Virus record (IMG/VR): IMGVR_UViG_3300024344_000012
Location: 1 to 58,083 of that record
Origin: a virus
Direction: 5' to 3' (one strand)
Length of the DNA stretch: 58,083 nucleotides
Of this stretch, positions 33,420 to 42,520 are shown piece after piece; position 1 is the stretch's first letter, and each line of letters starts with the position of its first letter. Below the pieces are notes generated by a model. It made no database searches and was not told where the DNA came from. It saw nothing but the letters and a program-made list of their open reading frames with translations. Position numbers and translations under genes: made by a program.

Positions 33420-34787
33420 ATGACGAAACCTTTTATTTTGTTTCAAGGTCCAGTAGCTACAAGAAGTGGTTACGGAGCTCACGCAAGAGATTTAGCTTTA
33501 GAGTTAATAAAATCTGACAAATATGATTTAAGAATAGCATCACTTCGTTGGGGAAATACACCAATGAATGCGTTAAATGAAAAAAATCCTGATCACAAAC
33601 TTATATTAGATAGAATGATATATGATGGTAAGTTAGAAAAACAACCTGATTTACACATTCAAGTTACAGTACCAAATGAGTTTCAACAAATTGGTAAAAA
33701 GAATATCGGTATTACTGCAGGATTAGAAGCAACAGCAATTCCAAAAGATTGGATTGATGGTTTGAATAGAATGGATTTGAACATAGTACCTGCAGAGTTT
33801 GTAAAAGAAATGATTGAACAAACAAAATATGAGGAAAAACAGGGTAAAGAAGTAGTTGGTGTTCATGGTGTTAATAAACCAATTGAAGTTTTATTTGAGG
33901 GTTATGATGAAAAAATATATGGTAAGACAAACAAGTTTAGTGAAGATTTAGTTGAAGAGTTTAAAAAAATCAGAGAACCATTTTGTTTTTTATTTACAGG
34001 ACATTGGTTAGCTGGAAATCTTACTCAAGACAGAAAAGATGTTGGTATGTTAATTAAGACGTTTTTAGAAACTTTTAAGAATAAAGGTAAGAAAAAAAGA
34101 CCAGCATTGATTCTAAAGACAAGTAGTGCTACGTTTTCAGTAATAGATAGAGAAGAGATATTAAATAAAATACAAGCAATTAGAAATACTGTAGATGCAA
34201 GGATATATCCGAATATTTATCTATTACATGGTGATTTTGAGGATGAAGAAATGAATGAGTTATATAATCATCCTAAAGTAAAAGCACACGTTACTTTCAC
34301 ACATGGTGAGGGATTTGGTAGACCATTACTTGAAGCATCATTAACAGGTAAGCCAATTATATTTTCATCATGGAGTGGACATTTAGATTTTTTACCACCA
34401 AGTTTGAGTACTGCACTTGAGGGTAGTTTAGTTAAAGTTCCTAAAAACTCATTTCCAAAGAATATGTTTGTTGATGGTATGGCTTGGTTTGGTGTAAATT
34501 ACAGTAAGGCTTCAACAAAATTAAAAGATGTATTTTTAAATTATAAAAAATATACACCTATATTTAATCAATTAGCAAAAACAAATAAAGCTAAGTTTAC
34601 AAGAGCTAAAATGGGTGAGAAGTTTGTTGAGACGATTGACAGAATTGTTGGTGATGTCCCACAAGCAGTGAGTCTTAAATTACCTACGTTGAAAAAGATT
34701 GACGGTGGACAAACAGGTGCAATTAAACCACCACAAAAACAAAAAACAAAAGATGTAATCAAACTACCTAAGTTGAGGAAAATGTAA
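33420..34787 (+). CDS. GT-B glycosyltransferase (GT4-like), second copy
   Basis: A 455-residue GT-B enzyme. 'LFQGPVATRSGYGAHARDLA' is the acceptor-side loop, and 'FTHGEGFGRPLLEASLTGKP' is the donor-binding EGFG...E motif. The C-terminal 60 residues are Lys/Pro-rich ('IKPPQKQKTKDVIKLPKLRK') and look like a flexible tail. An AGGAG site sits just before the ATG. It is related to the preceding gene by fold, not by obvious duplication. Confidence 0.83.
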   Translation: MTKPFILFQGPVATRSGYGAHARDLALELIKSDKYDLRIASLRWGNTPMNALNEKNPDHKLILDRMIYDGKLEKQPDLHIQVTVPNEFQQIGKKNIGITAGLEATAIPKDWIDGLNRMDLNIVPAEFVKEMIEQTKYEEKQGKEVVGVHGVNKPIEVLFEGYDEKIYGKTNKFSEDLVEEFKKIREPFCFLFTGHWLAGNLTQDRKDVGMLIKTFLETFKNKGKKKRPALILKTSSATFSVIDREEILNKIQAIRNTVDARIYPNIYLLHGDFEDEEMNELYNHPKVKAHVTFTHGEGFGRPLLEASLTGKPIIFSSWSGHLDFLPPSLSTALEGSLVKVPKNSFPKNMFVDGMAWFGVNYSKASTKLKDVFLNYKKYTPIFNQLAKTNKAKFTRAKMGEKFVETIDRIVGDVPQAVSLKLPTLKKIDGGQTGAIKPPQKQKTKDVIKLPKLRKM

Positions 34788-34789
34788 TA

Positions 34790-35566
34790 GTGTTTAAATA
34801 TATTGTTAGTGGTGGATGTAGTTTTTTAGAAGGTATTGGTTGTCATACAACAAATAATAGTGTAGTTCATTCATTTAAAAAAAAATTTAATGGAGAGTTA
34901 GTTCAGTTAGCTAAATCAGGTGCAAGTAATGATAGAACGATAAGAAAGATAATTGATTGGTCAGTGGTAAATGAAAATCAGTTAAAGAATACATTATTTT
35001 TAATAGGAATAACAGCAATACATAGATATGAAAGTTGGGATGAACTTTTACAGGGATATGCACAAGGATCTAGTCAGCACGGAGGACCATATAAAGATAA
35101 TCAACCTTATGAACACCACAATATAGATTATCCACACGCCAGAGGTAGTGAACTTGATTTACATCGTGGTGCTGAAGATCAATTGTTAACAAAAGTACAA
35201 AGAATGTATTACAAATATCTACAAAATAATAAAGTAGATTTGGATAAAACGTTACGAAATATAATTTTACTTAGATCGTTTTTTGAAAAACATGGTTCTA
35301 AATATTTAATCTTTAACAGTATGGGTAATTTAAAAAAAATGTCTAAAGGACATCGATTTTTTAACGAAGTGTTTAATAATAAAAATTATTATTCGGATGA
35401 AGGTTGGTATGAGTCTTTATTTCCAAAAGGAAGAGGAATGTTTGCAGCAGAAGATGAGAGATTTGGTGGTTCTAATGACTGGGGTCATCCTAGTGAAAAA
35501 TCACATAAGTTGTGGTTTGAAAAATTATATAAACATGGAGAGGAAATAGGTTTATGGAAAGAGTAA
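34790..35566 (+). CDS. SGNH-like protein, copy 1
   Basis: A 258-residue protein starting at GTG. 'VSGGCSFLEG' near the N-terminus, 'AKSGASNDRTIRKI' and a late 'NDWGHPSEKSHKLWFEKL' correspond to the GxS, G-x-[SN] and H-P blocks of SGNH/GDSL-like proteins. The same three blocks occur at 47263 and 54343. If active it could esterify or de-acylate glycans. The nucleophile Ser and the C-terminal Asn/Asp-His are plausible but unproven. Confidence 0.6.
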   Translation: MFKYIVSGGCSFLEGIGCHTTNNSVVHSFKKKFNGELVQLAKSGASNDRTIRKIIDWSVVNENQLKNTLFLIGITAIHRYESWDELLQGYAQGSSQHGGPYKDNQPYEHHNIDYPHARGSELDLHRGAEDQLLTKVQRMYYKYLQNNKVDLDKTLRNIILLRSFFEKHGSKYLIFNSMGNLKKMSKGHRFFNEVFNNKNYYSDEGWYESLFPKGRGMFAAEDERFGGSNDWGHPSEKSHKLWFEKLYKHGEEIGLWKE

Positions 35567-36039
35567 TAGTTTGTCCAGTATGTAAAGATGTTGATTCTTG
35601 TTTTGAAGAGATGCAAGAAAATTTCAGTAGTTTTATGTGTTTCAATTGTGGTTATATGAGTGATACAAGATATAGGGCTGGTAGTGTTGAATTAGTAGAT
35701 AATATGAATAACAGTCCACAATTAGTTCAAGATTTACAATACCACGATGAAAGTAAAGGTATTGTTTGGTTTCCTTGTGTTATTAATATGGGTGAGAGGG
35801 GTATAATTTATCCCGATGAAGATCCACAAGATAAAGCAGCATTTAAAGCTGAACAAAAGAAAAATTATGTTTGGAAATATGCAAAAGTTGTTGAAATACC
35901 TGAAGATATGAGAGGACTATATGATAATTATGATAAGAGACTTGATGTGGAAAATGCAAAGACTTATGGTAAGCATGAATTTTTCAAAGCATGTCAAGAT
36001 ATGGGTATAATTCAAGACTTAAATAAAAAGGAAGAATAG
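35554..36039 (+). CDS. Zinc-ribbon protein, 161 residues
   Basis: N-terminal zinc ribbon with C7/C10 and C29/C32 ('CPVC' and 'CFNCGYMSDTRY'), followed by an acidic-aromatic domain with 'IVWFPCVINMGERGIIYPD'. It overlaps the SGNH-like gene by 13 nt and the next GTG start by one base. Similar proteins occur in marine T4-like phages, but I cannot assign a role. It is probably not a sugar enzyme itself. Confidence 0.6.
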   Translation: MERVIVCPVCKDVDSCFEEMQENFSSFMCFNCGYMSDTRYRAGSVELVDNMNNSPQLVQDLQYHDESKGIVWFPCVINMGERGIIYPDEDPQDKAAFKAEQKKNYVWKYAKVVEIPEDMRGLYDNYDKRLDVENAKTYGKHEFFKACQDMGIIQDLNKKEE

Positions 36040-36512
36040 TGGGATTTATAGCTTTACATAAATCAAGAGTATCAGCTCGTAAGACTATAGCGAGAACCAA
36101 AATTGAATCAGGTCAAATGTTACAATTTAGATATAAAAAAGTAGCTAAATCTGGAGATGCTCAACCAAACCAAGAAGTTTTAGCAATAGTTACAGGAATC
36201 TATCCATATGGTGGAAGTTTAAGTGTTAGAAAAGTTCATGGTTTAAGTATGGATATGGTTTCGGATCAACATTTACGGAGATTAGCAAACATTGTTGGCG
36301 TAGGTGCTATAAATGAGAGTCAATGGGAATTAGGAGAACGTAGAGGAGATCCACTTAAATTTTATGATGTAAAATTAACAAAGGTTGCAGGATTAGTAGA
36401 TGAGGCTTATAGAACATACAAAATGGCAAATATGAGTCAAGTTAGACTTTTAGCATATGATTATGGAAAAATACTTGCACCAAGATATTTAGGTAAATTA
36501 GATGAAGATTAG
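36039..36512 (+). CDS. Unknown basic protein, 157 residues
   Basis: Starts at GTG on the last base of the zinc-ribbon stop. It is basic and beta-rich at the N-terminus ('GQMLQFRYKKVAKSGDAQPN', then 'VTGIYPYGGSLSVRKVHGL'), like a small SH3-type or KOW-type barrel, with a helical C-terminus ('YRTYKMANMSQVRLLAYDYG'). A nucleic-acid-binding role is possible. It pairs with the preceding zinc-ribbon gene, and the two interrupt the sugar genes. Confidence 0.5.
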   Translation: MGFIALHKSRVSARKTIARTKIESGQMLQFRYKKVAKSGDAQPNQEVLAIVTGIYPYGGSLSVRKVHGLSMDMVSDQHLRRLANIVGVGAINESQWELGERRGDPLKFYDVKLTKVAGLVDEAYRTYKMANMSQVRLLAYDYGKILAPRYLGKLDED

Positions 36513-37161
36513 TTATGGTATCACAGTCCACAATGAGGCTGATGAACTAAACAGGTTATTAGAAATATTAATCCACAAAACAGATCCTGAAGATGAAATA
36601 GTTATTTGTGTTGATGGTGAAGATGATGGAGTAAGATTTGTCTTGGATAGTTGGTGTCAACAATATGGACACGATGATATGAAAGTTATTAAGGTTTACC
36701 AAAGAAAACTTGAAGGTGATTTTTCAGCACAAAAGAATTCAGTTATAGAAAACTCAACAGGTGATTATATCTTTCATATAGATGCTGATGAATATCCAAA
36801 TGAAATATTACTTCAACAAATAAAACAAATATTAGAAATGAATGATGTTGATTTGGTGTGGATACCACGTGTAAATACAATTGAGGATATGAAAGAAGAA
36901 CACATTCAAAAATGGGGTTGGAGAGTATCAGAAAAAGGTTGGGTTAATTATCCTGATTATCAAGCAAGAGTATTTCGTAACGATAAGAATATAAGATGGA
37001 CACGACCACTTCACGAATATATAACTGGATCTAAAACATATGCACACTTACCACCACACGAAGAGTTAAGTTTGTATCATCCTAAAACAATAAAAAAACA
37101 AGAAAAGCAGAATTTATTCTACAATGAAAACTTTAGCAGAGAGATGAACGTCAGAAACTAA
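36502..37161 (+). CDS. GT2-family glycosyltransferase
   Basis: A 219-residue GT-A enzyme. 'ISYGITVHNEADELNRLLE' is the standard GT2 start. 'FSAQKNSVIENSTGDYIFHI' leads into the metal-binding D-A-D of 'IDADEYP'. 'GWVNYPDYQARVFRND' resembles the acceptor region of small inverting GT2 enzymes. It overlaps the previous gene by 11 nt and the next by one base. Confidence 0.85.
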   Translation: MKISYGITVHNEADELNRLLEILIHKTDPEDEIVICVDGEDDGVRFVLDSWCQQYGHDDMKVIKVYQRKLEGDFSAQKNSVIENSTGDYIFHIDADEYPNEILLQQIKQILEMNDVDLVWIPRVNTIEDMKEEHIQKWGWRVSEKGWVNYPDYQARVFRNDKNIRWTRPLHEYITGSKTYAHLPPHEELSLYHPKTIKKQEKQNLFYNENFSREMNVRN

Positions 37162-38801
37162 TGAATTTTACAAAGATATTTGAGTTTGAATCTTTGATTG
37201 GAGATGTTTATGATATTTTCAAATATGAAGATTTAGAATTCAATAGTTACAAAAAAGTCAAACACAAAGATAGTCGTTGGGGCAGTGAAAACCACAACAG
37301 AACTATCTATCAAACAGATGAATACTTTGTTAAAGTGTGGGATGAAGATTATATCAGAGCAAATACATTACCAACTGCATTCGCAAGTGGTTTCTATGAT
37401 AGCACAATCGTACCAAATTTTGTTGGATTAATTTATGATGAAAATAATATTTGTAGAGGTTACATAACCAAAGAGTGTCAGCAATTATTTACAAAAGAAG
37501 ATAGTCTTAAACAAAATTTAGTTAGACTTACAGATAAATCTCAAACATATTTTGACGAAATATTAATCAAAATAAAAATGAAAACTATTGAGAGTAAACA
37601 TTTTTCTTATGATTTTTGTGAATATCATACATATGAATTTGAGGGTAAACCAACATTGATAGATTTAGAGGGTATATATTCAGTTGAAGAGTATTATGAT
37701 TTAAAGCAACATCATTATAATACATATACAAGAGAAAATGCTGGTGATAGAGTAGATGGAGATTATTTAGAATCACCAAAATTCTTTAGCGATTTTATGG
37801 CACATAAAAATTATCAACAATTTCTACAAAATTTCTTACTTACAGTACCTATTAATTTAGAATATTTTTTAGATATGGAATTACAACATGGTAGTGGTGG
37901 TAAAGAAATAATTCATAATGACAAAAAGATTAAAACTGTAAGAGAAGCAGTTAAATACTTTTCAAATATGAAAAATATGAAAGAGGCAGCAAAGAAACTA
38001 ACTGGTAAGAATCATCAGTATTGGAACTGTATGTGGGCTGAGTTTAGAAGAAAAGTTGAAGGTCATCATCAAAGAGGTTGGGAAAACATGACTAAGGAAT
38101 ATTATGATTCTTTAGAGATGATGACGGATGAAGAGATACAAGTATCTTTGATTGATGATCCTGTTAATTTTTTTGGTGGTTTTCTTAAACATGGATATCA
38201 TAGAGCAGTCGCTATGATTGGTAGATTACTTAATGGTAAAGAATACATACCATTCTATATGCCATCACGAGAAATATTTAAAGGAAATGCTGAAAATCCA
38301 CTAAGGTATGTAAACTATATTGAATTGATGGATGTGATGGGTTTTCCAAAAGAAGAGTATGCAATTTGTAATAGTGCTATGTTAGCAGTTATGGGTATAG
38401 ATGCAAGAAAGAACAAGAATGGTGATTTAGATTTAGTATTTAGTAGTAAATTAAGAAAGATGATAGAAGAACAAAATATAGAGTTACCAAAAGAGATACA
38501 TCCATTTCCACCAAATAGTGATAAGTTCAGATTCTTTGGTTGTAAAGATGATGATGATTTGGTTTATAACTATAGTGTAGATATACATGGTTATAACTTT
38601 GCAGAACCAAGATTTTATTTCAGTAGAATGCATATGTTAAAACAATCAGCACATAGAAATTTAGAAGACAATAGGAAGATAAAAGAAGAGGGTAAAAGAG
38701 GTGTTGAAGAATTTATCAAAATGAGAGGATATAAAGGTTATCCATTTAACAAGATTACCCAAGAACAATGGGGATTTGATTTGATACAGGAGGTTGGTTA
38801 G
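37161..38801 (+). CDS. Kinase-like / nucleotidyltransferase-like fusion protein
   Basis: A 546-residue multidomain protein. The N-terminal 180 residues look like a degenerate sugar-kinase or APH-type kinase fold ('TIYQTDEYFVKVWDEDYI', a hinge-like stretch, then 'KPTLIDLEGIYSVEEYY' in place of the metal-binding loop). The middle has 'FLKHGYHRAVAMIGRLLNGK', resembling the ParB/sulfiredoxin G-x-H-R-x-x-A element. The C-terminal part has 'AICNSAMLAVMGI' followed by 'GDLDLVFSSKLRK', a nucleotidyltransferase-like D-x-D. It may activate or phosphorylate a sugar. All three domain calls are by eye. Confidence 0.45.
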   Translation: MNFTKIFEFESLIGDVYDIFKYEDLEFNSYKKVKHKDSRWGSENHNRTIYQTDEYFVKVWDEDYIRANTLPTAFASGFYDSTIVPNFVGLIYDENNICRGYITKECQQLFTKEDSLKQNLVRLTDKSQTYFDEILIKIKMKTIESKHFSYDFCEYHTYEFEGKPTLIDLEGIYSVEEYYDLKQHHYNTYTRENAGDRVDGDYLESPKFFSDFMAHKNYQQFLQNFLLTVPINLEYFLDMELQHGSGGKEIIHNDKKIKTVREAVKYFSNMKNMKEAAKKLTGKNHQYWNCMWAEFRRKVEGHHQRGWENMTKEYYDSLEMMTDEEIQVSLIDDPVNFFGGFLKHGYHRAVAMIGRLLNGKEYIPFYMPSREIFKGNAENPLRYVNYIELMDVMGFPKEEYAICNSAMLAVMGIDARKNKNGDLDLVFSSKLRKMIEEQNIELPKEIHPFPPNSDKFRFFGCKDDDDLVYNYSVDIHGYNFAEPRFYFSRMHMLKQSAHRNLEDNRKIKEEGKRGVEEFIKMRGYKGYPFNKITQEQWGFDLIQEVG

Positions 38802-39964
38802 TGTTATATATACTTACATTACATTTAGGTGATAAGTGGATTGATATACAAAAAAGACAAATAGAAAGATTTATTTCAGAACCATATAAGGTTTATGCAA
38901 GATTAGGAGACCAACCTGGATTAGATGGGTGGAAATATGAAAAAGATGTTCCGAGTGGTAAGTATACTGACACCACAGTAGTTTATGATAAACACAAAGA
39001 TAAGTTTGATGGTGCTATACCAGGTGCACAACATTGGGTACATTCAATGGGTAAACTTATAGATTATCTTGTGATGAATCAAGAATTAAAACCAACAGAC
39101 CAAATATTATTATTAGATTCAGATGCTTTTCCAATAGCACCTATATCAGATTTTTTAACTGAAAGGTTAAAAGAGTATCCATTTATATCAGCACAAGAAC
39201 CAATGCATGAATGGGATAGAGATCCATTGTATTATATACCACATCCAATGTTTATGATGTTTGAAGCTAAACATATATTAGAAGATAATTTAACTGATTA
39301 TCTTAGACAATTTATTCAAGATAAAAATAATAATTGGTGGGGTGGAGTCATACAATGGTTATCAGAACGTAAATACAAATATTATGCATTGACAAGAACT
39401 AATAAGGTTAATTTACATCCATTATATTTTGCAATTTATGATAATCTGGTTTATCATCATTGGGCAGGTTCAAGAAATATGATTACCAGACCAGATAGAC
39501 TTAGAGTTGGACAAAAGAGTGAAGAGAAACCGTCAAAAAATCAAAAGGAACAACTTGATAAAATAGCACTGGAAAATTCTAAGATGTCAGACGCGGTTTT
39601 TGAAAAAATAGAAGATGAAAAAGAAATTGATAAAATGATGGAGTATTTTAAAGGTGCATATGGTACTCCTGAACAACAAGCTACTCGATCAGGTAGTGAA
39701 TTAGGATGGTCTCAAACACCTAAAGAAAAAGAGAAAAAGACTATGAAGAATCTTGAGTCAAGTGTAACTAAACAAGGGAAGTACGTAACTCAGATTATAC
39801 ACTTTAAGGGTGGTTATAGAAAAACAATTAGAAACATAGATACAGATACTATTGAACAAGGACAATTTACTAAGTTCTTTACTAAAGAGGGTCGTATGAT
39901 ATTGATACACGATCCTAATGTATTAATGCTTGAAGTATTTCAGGAGGAAGAAAATGAAGATTAG
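38801..39964 (+). CDS. GT-A glycosyltransferase with extra C-terminal domain
   Basis: A 387-residue protein from GTG. Residues 1-235 form a GT-A-like domain with 'ILLLDSDAFPI' (D-S-D metal motif), 'WWGGVIQWLSERKYKYYALT' and 'YHHWAGSRNM'. Residues 250-310 are a charged linker and the last 70 residues a small beta-rich domain ('KGGYRKTIRNIDTDT', then 'GRMILIHDPNVLMLEVF'). The extra domain could bind a partner. A 'GGxS/H'-type acceptor is not evident. Confidence 0.7.
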   Translation: MLYILTLHLGDKWIDIQKRQIERFISEPYKVYARLGDQPGLDGWKYEKDVPSGKYTDTTVVYDKHKDKFDGAIPGAQHWVHSMGKLIDYLVMNQELKPTDQILLLDSDAFPIAPISDFLTERLKEYPFISAQEPMHEWDRDPLYYIPHPMFMMFEAKHILEDNLTDYLRQFIQDKNNNWWGGVIQWLSERKYKYYALTRTNKVNLHPLYFAIYDNLVYHHWAGSRNMITRPDRLRVGQKSEEKPSKNQKEQLDKIALENSKMSDAVFEKIEDEKEIDKMMEYFKGAYGTPEQQATRSGSELGWSQTPKEKEKKTMKNLESSVTKQGKYVTQIIHFKGGYRKTIRNIDTDTIEQGQFTKFFTKEGRMILIHDPNVLMLEVFQEEENED

Positions 39965-41099
39965 AGATACAATGTTACCTGTATTAAGACCTCTTGGTGG
40001 AGAAGAAGAAGTACAAGCACTTAGAGAAGTGATTGAAAGTGGTTGGTGGGGAAAAGGTCCTAAAGTAGCAGAGTTTGAAGAAAAGTTTGCTGAGATGGTT
40101 GGTGCTAAATATGCAGTAGCTGTAACATCGGCTTCACATGGACAAGACTTAGTTATGAAAGCTAAGGGATTTAAGGGAATAGATGTCATCAATCCTACTA
40201 TGTCGTTTATAGCAACTGCACAAATTCCACTATGGAATGATTGTACAACTAATATTGTTGATGTTCAAGAGTGGGATTTGAATATTGATCCTCAAGATGT
40301 TAAAGATAGATTAAAAAGAAATTCAGATTGTTTAATAGCAGTTAACATGGCTGGTATTCCTGCACCTATAGATGAGATTAGAGAGTTCTATGATGGTTTC
40401 ATTATAGAAGATACTGCTCATAGTTGTTATACAGAGGGAGCTGGTAAGAAAGGTGATTGTGCAGTTTGGTCATTTCAAGCAGTAAAGACAATGCCTTGTG
40501 GTGATGGTGGTATGATTACAACTGATGACTATGACTTATATTGTAAAGTAAAAGATATGACTTGGTTTGGTGTATCTTCTACTTGGAGTAGAGCTCAAGG
40601 TCAAAGTGGTAAGCCAGGTTATGCATGGGATTATCAAGTAGAGATTCTTGGTTACAAATATTATATGATTGATATTATGGCAGCTATATGTTTAGAACAA
40701 ATGAAGAAACTACCTGGTCACTTAGATAAACGTCAACATATTCAAAATCAATACAATGAAAGATTGTTTAGTGAAATCAAGAGACCACCACATTCAGATA
40801 CAGTTCAGTATTATATTGCTAGAGTGCCAGAATATAGAAGTTATGCTCCTGATATGAGTGGTGGTATAACTGCAAGTAGAGACGGTTTAATTGATTATTT
40901 AGCTGATAAGAATATTCATACTTCAGTTCATTTTAAACCATTACATAAGTATGGTATTTTAAGACAGTCCAATTACAGAGATTATCCTGTAGCAGATAGT
41001 ATTTGGGAGTCTTTAATCAGTCTACCTTGTCATCCTGCTATGACAGATGAAGACATAGACTATGTTATATATTGGGTTAACAAATACTTTGAGGATTAA
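39954..41099 (+). CDS. DegT/DnrJ/EryC1/StrS-type sugar aminotransferase
   Basis: A 381-residue PLP enzyme that adds an amino group to a keto-sugar nucleotide. 'LRPLGGEEEVQALREVIESG' and 'GWWGKGPKVAEFEEKFA' are the standard N-terminus. 'IIEDTAHSC' carries the cofactor aspartate. The internal aldimine lysine lies in 'WSFQAVKTMPCGDGGM'. The C-terminal 'HFKPLHKYG' is also typical. The start is the ATG at 39954 behind AGGAGG, not the upstream TTG. This is the clearest evidence for amino-sugar synthesis in the locus. Confidence 0.92.
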   Translation: MKIRDTMLPVLRPLGGEEEVQALREVIESGWWGKGPKVAEFEEKFAEMVGAKYAVAVTSASHGQDLVMKAKGFKGIDVINPTMSFIATAQIPLWNDCTTNIVDVQEWDLNIDPQDVKDRLKRNSDCLIAVNMAGIPAPIDEIREFYDGFIIEDTAHSCYTEGAGKKGDCAVWSFQAVKTMPCGDGGMITTDDYDLYCKVKDMTWFGVSSTWSRAQGQSGKPGYAWDYQVEILGYKYYMIDIMAAICLEQMKKLPGHLDKRQHIQNQYNERLFSEIKRPPHSDTVQYYIARVPEYRSYAPDMSGGITASRDGLIDYLADKNIHTSVHFKPLHKYGILRQSNYRDYPVADSIWESLISLPCHPAMTDEDIDYVIYWVNKYFED

Positions 41100-41504
41100 A
41101 TGAGACTATCTAACATAGATACGTTATCAGCATATTTCGATAGACTGATAACAGAGAATATTAAGTTGTATTTCTTCAAGAAAGAGAAAGACTTACAGAA
41201 GATACATCATCAAGAAGTAGCTATTGATATGATAAAAGAGAAGATATCACAATTGTTACAAGAATCCTTTGAATCAGGTGAATATCAATACGTTGGTGAG
41301 AAGAGAACTTTTGATTCAAGTTCTATCGTAGAAGAGTTGGAAGATTTGATAACCAATGATATTCATATTGGTGAATCAGATAGAGCTAGACTAAAAGTTG
41401 TACTGATGGAAGAGAAAAGATTAAGAAAATCAAATGAGGGTAGAGCTAACAATAAGAATAAGATAGATATTTTATTTAAGGATATGGTTGAGGTAAAAAA
41501 ATGA
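41100..41504 (+). CDS. Small helical protein, unknown (type A)
   Basis: A 134-residue, almost wholly helical, charged protein directly after the aminotransferase. 'SNIDTLSAYFDRLITENIKL' at the N-terminus resembles the opening of the protein at 45165 ('TLGELIDRLSIHQLKE'), suggesting a shared small-helical family found in sugar loci. It might act as a chaperone or subunit for a neighbouring transferase. Function not recognised. Confidence 0.5.
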   Translation: MRLSNIDTLSAYFDRLITENIKLYFFKKEKDLQKIHHQEVAIDMIKEKISQLLQESFESGEYQYVGEKRTFDSSSIVEELEDLITNDIHIGESDRARLKVVLMEEKRLRKSNEGRANNKNKIDILFKDMVEVKK

Positions 41505-42520
41505 ATGTTTTAATAACAGGAGTAGCAGGATTACTTGGTTCAAGACTAGCAGATTGGATATTAAAGAATACTGATTTTAATGTCATTGGTATTGATGATT
41601 TAAGTGGTGGTTACAAAGAGAATATTCCAAGTGAAGTAAAATGTTATTATCAAAATTTATCAACTGCTAACTTAGATAGTATCTTTGAAGAACACAAGAT
41701 AGATATCATCTATCACTTTGCAGCATACGCTGCTGAGGGTTTGAGTCCATTCATTCGAAAATACAACTATCAGAATAATTTATTAGCATCTACAAATTTA
41801 ATCAATCACGCAATCAAACATGATGTTCAGAGATTTGTATTTGCAAGTTCAATGTCAGTATATGGTAACATATATAATCCACCATTTTCAGAAGAGTTGA
41901 CACCACGACCAATCGATCCTTATGGTATAGCAAAGTATGCAGTTGAACAAGATTTAAGAGTAGCATACGAACAACATAAACTACCTTACACAATAGTTAG
42001 ACCACATAACTTCTATGGTAAAAATCAAAACATATGGGATAAGTACAGAAATGTATTAGGTATTTGGATGTGGCAAATAATCAATGGTTATTCACCAACA
42101 ATATTTGGTAATGGTTCTCAAGTCAGAGCATTTAGTTATGTAGATGATTCTTTAGTTCCATTTTGGAATGCAAGTCAAAAGGATGAGTGTGTTGGTGAGA
42201 TAATAAACTTAGGTGGTATTCATGAAGTCAGTATTCAAGAAGCATGTGATACTCTACTAAAGGTTACAGAAACAGACTTACAACCCGATTACCACGAAAT
42301 GAGACACGAAGCACATTATGCATATTCCACTTGGGATAAGTCAGTAAGAATGTTAGGGTTTGAACATAAGACAAGTCTTGAAGATGGATTAGCAAAGATG
42401 TGGAAATGGGCACAGAAACAACCAAACAGAGATAGATTTGTTTGGAAAGAATATGAATTAGAAAAAGGGATTTATTCCTATTGGAAAAATGAAGAAGATA
42501 GTAATAGCACCAATCTTTAA
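41501..42520 (+). CDS. NAD-dependent sugar epimerase/dehydratase (extended SDR)
   Basis: A 339-residue extended SDR of the UDP-glucose 4-epimerase/dehydratase type. The nucleotide loop is 'GVAGLLGSRLADW', 'IIYHFAAYAAEG' follows, and the catalytic Ser is in 'FASSMSVYG' with Tyr/Lys in 'DPYGIAKYAVE'. 'VRPHNFYGKNQNIWDKYRNV' is the substrate region. It is coupled to the small helical gene by ATGA overlap. The exact sugar is not readable. Confidence 0.9.
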   Translation: MNVLITGVAGLLGSRLADWILKNTDFNVIGIDDLSGGYKENIPSEVKCYYQNLSTANLDSIFEEHKIDIIYHFAAYAAEGLSPFIRKYNYQNNLLASTNLINHAIKHDVQRFVFASSMSVYGNIYNPPFSEELTPRPIDPYGIAKYAVEQDLRVAYEQHKLPYTIVRPHNFYGKNQNIWDKYRNVLGIWMWQIINGYSPTIFGNGSQVRAFSYVDDSLVPFWNASQKDECVGEIINLGGIHEVSIQEACDTLLKVTETDLQPDYHEMRHEAHYAYSTWDKSVRMLGFEHKTSLEDGLAKMWKWAQKQPNRDRFVWKEYELEKGIYSYWKNEEDSNSTNL

